A DNA stretch of 64,000 bases from Nitrospirillum viridazoti CBAmc (GTDB taxonomy: Bacteria > Pseudomonadota > Alphaproteobacteria > Azospirillales > Azospirillaceae). The translations under genes and the position numbers were made by a program. Positions 62,878-64,000 of the stretch are shown here, in pieces; the first letter of the stretch is position 1, and the number at the start of each line of letters is the position of its first letter. The stretch is from positions 1 through 64,000 of the forward strand of contig NZ_CP022110.1 in the NCBI RefSeq assembly GCF_000730165.1, written 5' to 3'. The notes under the pieces were generated by a model. That model was given only the letters and a program-made list of their open reading frames with translations. It ran no database searches and was not told the origin of the DNA.

Positions 62878-63747
62878 ATGAGCACCAGCACGTACACCCT
62901 TGGCGACCGCAGCGTGAACCGCATGGGCTATGGCGCCATGCAACTGGCCGGGCCCCACGTCTTCGGTCCGCCCAAGGATCGTGACGCGGCGCTGGCCGTG
63001 CTGCGCGCCGCCGCCGAGTCCGGCGTCAACCATATCGACACCAGCGATTTCTATGGGCCCCATATCACCAACCAGTTGATCCGCGAGGCGCTGCACCCCT
63101 ACCCCAAAGATCTTGTCATCGTGACCAAGGTCGGCGCCCTGCGGGGCCCCGACGCCTCCTGGAATCCAGCCCTCTCCCGCGAACAGCTGACCCAGGCGGT
63201 GCACGACAACCTGCGCAACCTGGGTCTGGACGTGCTGGAGGTGGTGAATTTCCGCGCCATGTTCGACGTTGGAAGTCCCGCCGAGGGATCCATCGAAGCA
63301 CCCCTGACGGTGCTGGCCGAGTTGCAGGCCCAGGGGTTGATCCGCCATATCGGGCTCAGCAACGTGACGGCGACGCAGGTCGCGGAGGGCCGGCGCATCT
63401 GCCGTATCGCCTGCGTGCAGAACCTTTACAACCTGGTCCATCGCGCCGACGACGCCCTGATCGACGACCTGGCCCGTGACGGCACCGCCTACGTACCTTT
63501 CTTCCCCCTGGGCGGCTTCAGCCCGCTGCAGTCGTCCGCCCTGTCCGACGTGGCGGCCCGCCTGGGCGCCACACCGATGCAGGTGGCCCTGGCCTGGCTG
63601 CTGCGCCGCTCGTCCAACATCCTGCTGATCCCCGGCACCTCGTCCGTCGCCCACCTGCGGCAGAACCTGGCCGCGGCCGAGCTGCAACTGACGGACGAGG
63701 TGATGGCCGAGTTGGACGCCATCGCCGCCCCGTCCGCCTCCCACTAA
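62878..63747 (+). CDS. Aldo/keto reductase family oxidoreductase
   Basis: A 289-residue NADPH-dependent aldo/keto reductase TIM barrel. Catalytic Asp54 (NHIDTSDFYG), Tyr59 and Lys84 (VTKVGA) are present. The usual catalytic His position is in LEVVNFRAMFD, where Asn replaces it, as in the YdbC-like pyridoxal/aldehyde reductase group. C-terminal IPGTSSVAHLRQNLAA binds the cofactor. The ATG at 62878 with AGGGA nine bases upstream is preferred over one nine bases earlier. Divergent from a LysR gene, its likely regulator. Confidence 0.92.
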   Translation: MSTSTYTLGDRSVNRMGYGAMQLAGPHVFGPPKDRDAALAVLRAAAESGVNHIDTSDFYGPHITNQLIREALHPYPKDLVIVTKVGALRGPDASWNPALSREQLTQAVHDNLRNLGLDVLEVVNFRAMFDVGSPAEGSIEAPLTVLAELQAQGLIRHIGLSNVTATQVAEGRRICRIACVQNLYNLVHRADDALIDDLARDGTAYVPFFPLGGFSPLQSSALSDVAARLGATPMQVALAWLLRRSSNILLIPGTSSVAHLRQNLAAAELQLTDEVMAELDAIAAPSASH

Positions 63748-63817
63748 ACGCGGCGACTGGCCGACCGATGCCCCCGCGCCTATGTTTGTGCCGGACTGTC
63801 GGCACGGGGGCGAGGCT

Positions 63818-64000
63818 ATGAAACGTGTGCTTGCCGCAAGTGGATTCCTGGGTTTGGCCCTGCTGGCGGCATCCCTGCCGGCCGCGGCTCGGGTGCACAT
63901 CGGCTACACCACCCAGGGCCAATGCGATGGCTTCCCCGCGGTGAACCTGAAGACGGCGCCGGGCCTCTGCGTGGGTCTGGTCGCCAGCCAGCTGGGCTTC
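63818..64000 (+). CDS. Secreted protein, likely PQQ-dependent sugar dehydrogenase family (N-terminal part)
   Basis: Only 61 residues are inside the window. It begins MKRVLAASGFLGLALLAASL with a signal peptide ending in PAAA, then VHIGYTTQGQCDGFPAVNLKTAPGLCVGLVASQLGF. The CVGLVASQLGF run resembles the start of the glucose/sorbosone dehydrogenase beta-propeller, where it leads to the first repeat. A GGGGGCGAGG ribosome region precedes the ATG. A small hairpin GTGCCG/CGGCAC (63788-63805) lies just upstream. The family call is tentative because most of the protein is outside. Confidence 0.6.
   Translation, partial: MKRVLAASGFLGLALLAASLPAAARVHIGYTTQGQCDGFPAVNLKTAPGLCVGLVASQLGF

Overview
The window is a GC-rich, gene-dense stretch of chromosome from an alphaproteobacterium, most likely Rhodospirillales/Azospirillaceae (Azospirillum, Nitrospirillum or Niveispirillum type). 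The evidence is a MucR/Ros regulator, GlnD, an OlsB/PlsC-type acyltransferase pair, a SAM-II riboswitch ahead of metZ, the lnt-corC-ybeY-phoH-miaB run, and hemE beside a candidate oriC with mnmE-mnmG-rsmG-parA-parB close by. The genus is an inference. No insertion sequence, prophage, CRISPR array or other clear foreign island was seen.

Layout. 1-5.8 kb: 5' part of thrS, two envelope glycosyltransferases (GT9, GT4), and a divergent alpha/beta hydrolase plus serine hydrolase pair, then trmB. 5.9-16.5 kb: metK, an XRE regulator, lnt-corC-ybeY-phoH-miaB, an acyltransferase pair that may make ornithine lipid, and mucR. 16.5-27 kb: a TusA-like protein, tsaB-rimI, a D-Ala-D-Ala dipeptidase, a nitroreductase, a glucosaminidase, an Nfu-type Fe-S protein, a Usp/TIGR02186/TauE membrane cluster, trpS and murJ. 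27-36 kb: glnD, a phasin-like protein, metZ with its riboswitch, secB, a response regulator overlapping an unusual kinase-like protein, and rho. 36-39.2 kb: hemJ, hemH, hemE. About 39.17-39.63 kb: candidate oriC. 39.6-43.4 kb: ppsR-maf-aroE-coaE-dnaQ. 43.5-48.8 kb: accessory enzymes, DUF29, DUF6489 and a [2Fe-2S] protein. 48.8-54.5 kb: mnmE-mnmG-rsmG-parA-parB with three parS sites. 54.5-59.4 kb: holA-lptE-leuS-DUF3576. 59.5-64 kb: porin, yggS, tRNA-Ser(GGA), a LysR/aldo-keto reductase pair and the start of a likely secreted dehydrogenase.

How it fits together. The hemE-ppsR gap is the functional centre. Left of it 33 of 38 protein genes lie on the minus strand; right of it the plus strand predominates, so transcription runs mostly away from the gap. 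The gap has one perfect and several near-perfect DnaA boxes, an AT-rich block and repeated GGGATCCC motifs. ParA, ParB and the three parS sites 10-13 kb away form the chromosome segregation system. The rest is mainly housekeeping: translation (thrS, trpS, leuS, mnmE, mnmG, miaB, trmB, tsaB, rimI), heme, methionine/SAM, cell envelope (lnt, murJ, lptE, glycosyltransferases), nitrogen control (glnD) and replication (dnaQ, holA).

I found no clear undescribed multi-gene system. The least ordinary items are the operon of a response regulator with a kinase-like protein that lacks its ATPase domain and carries a pseudo-receiver, the repeat structure of the candidate origin, and a set of perfect inverted repeats just upstream of several genes.
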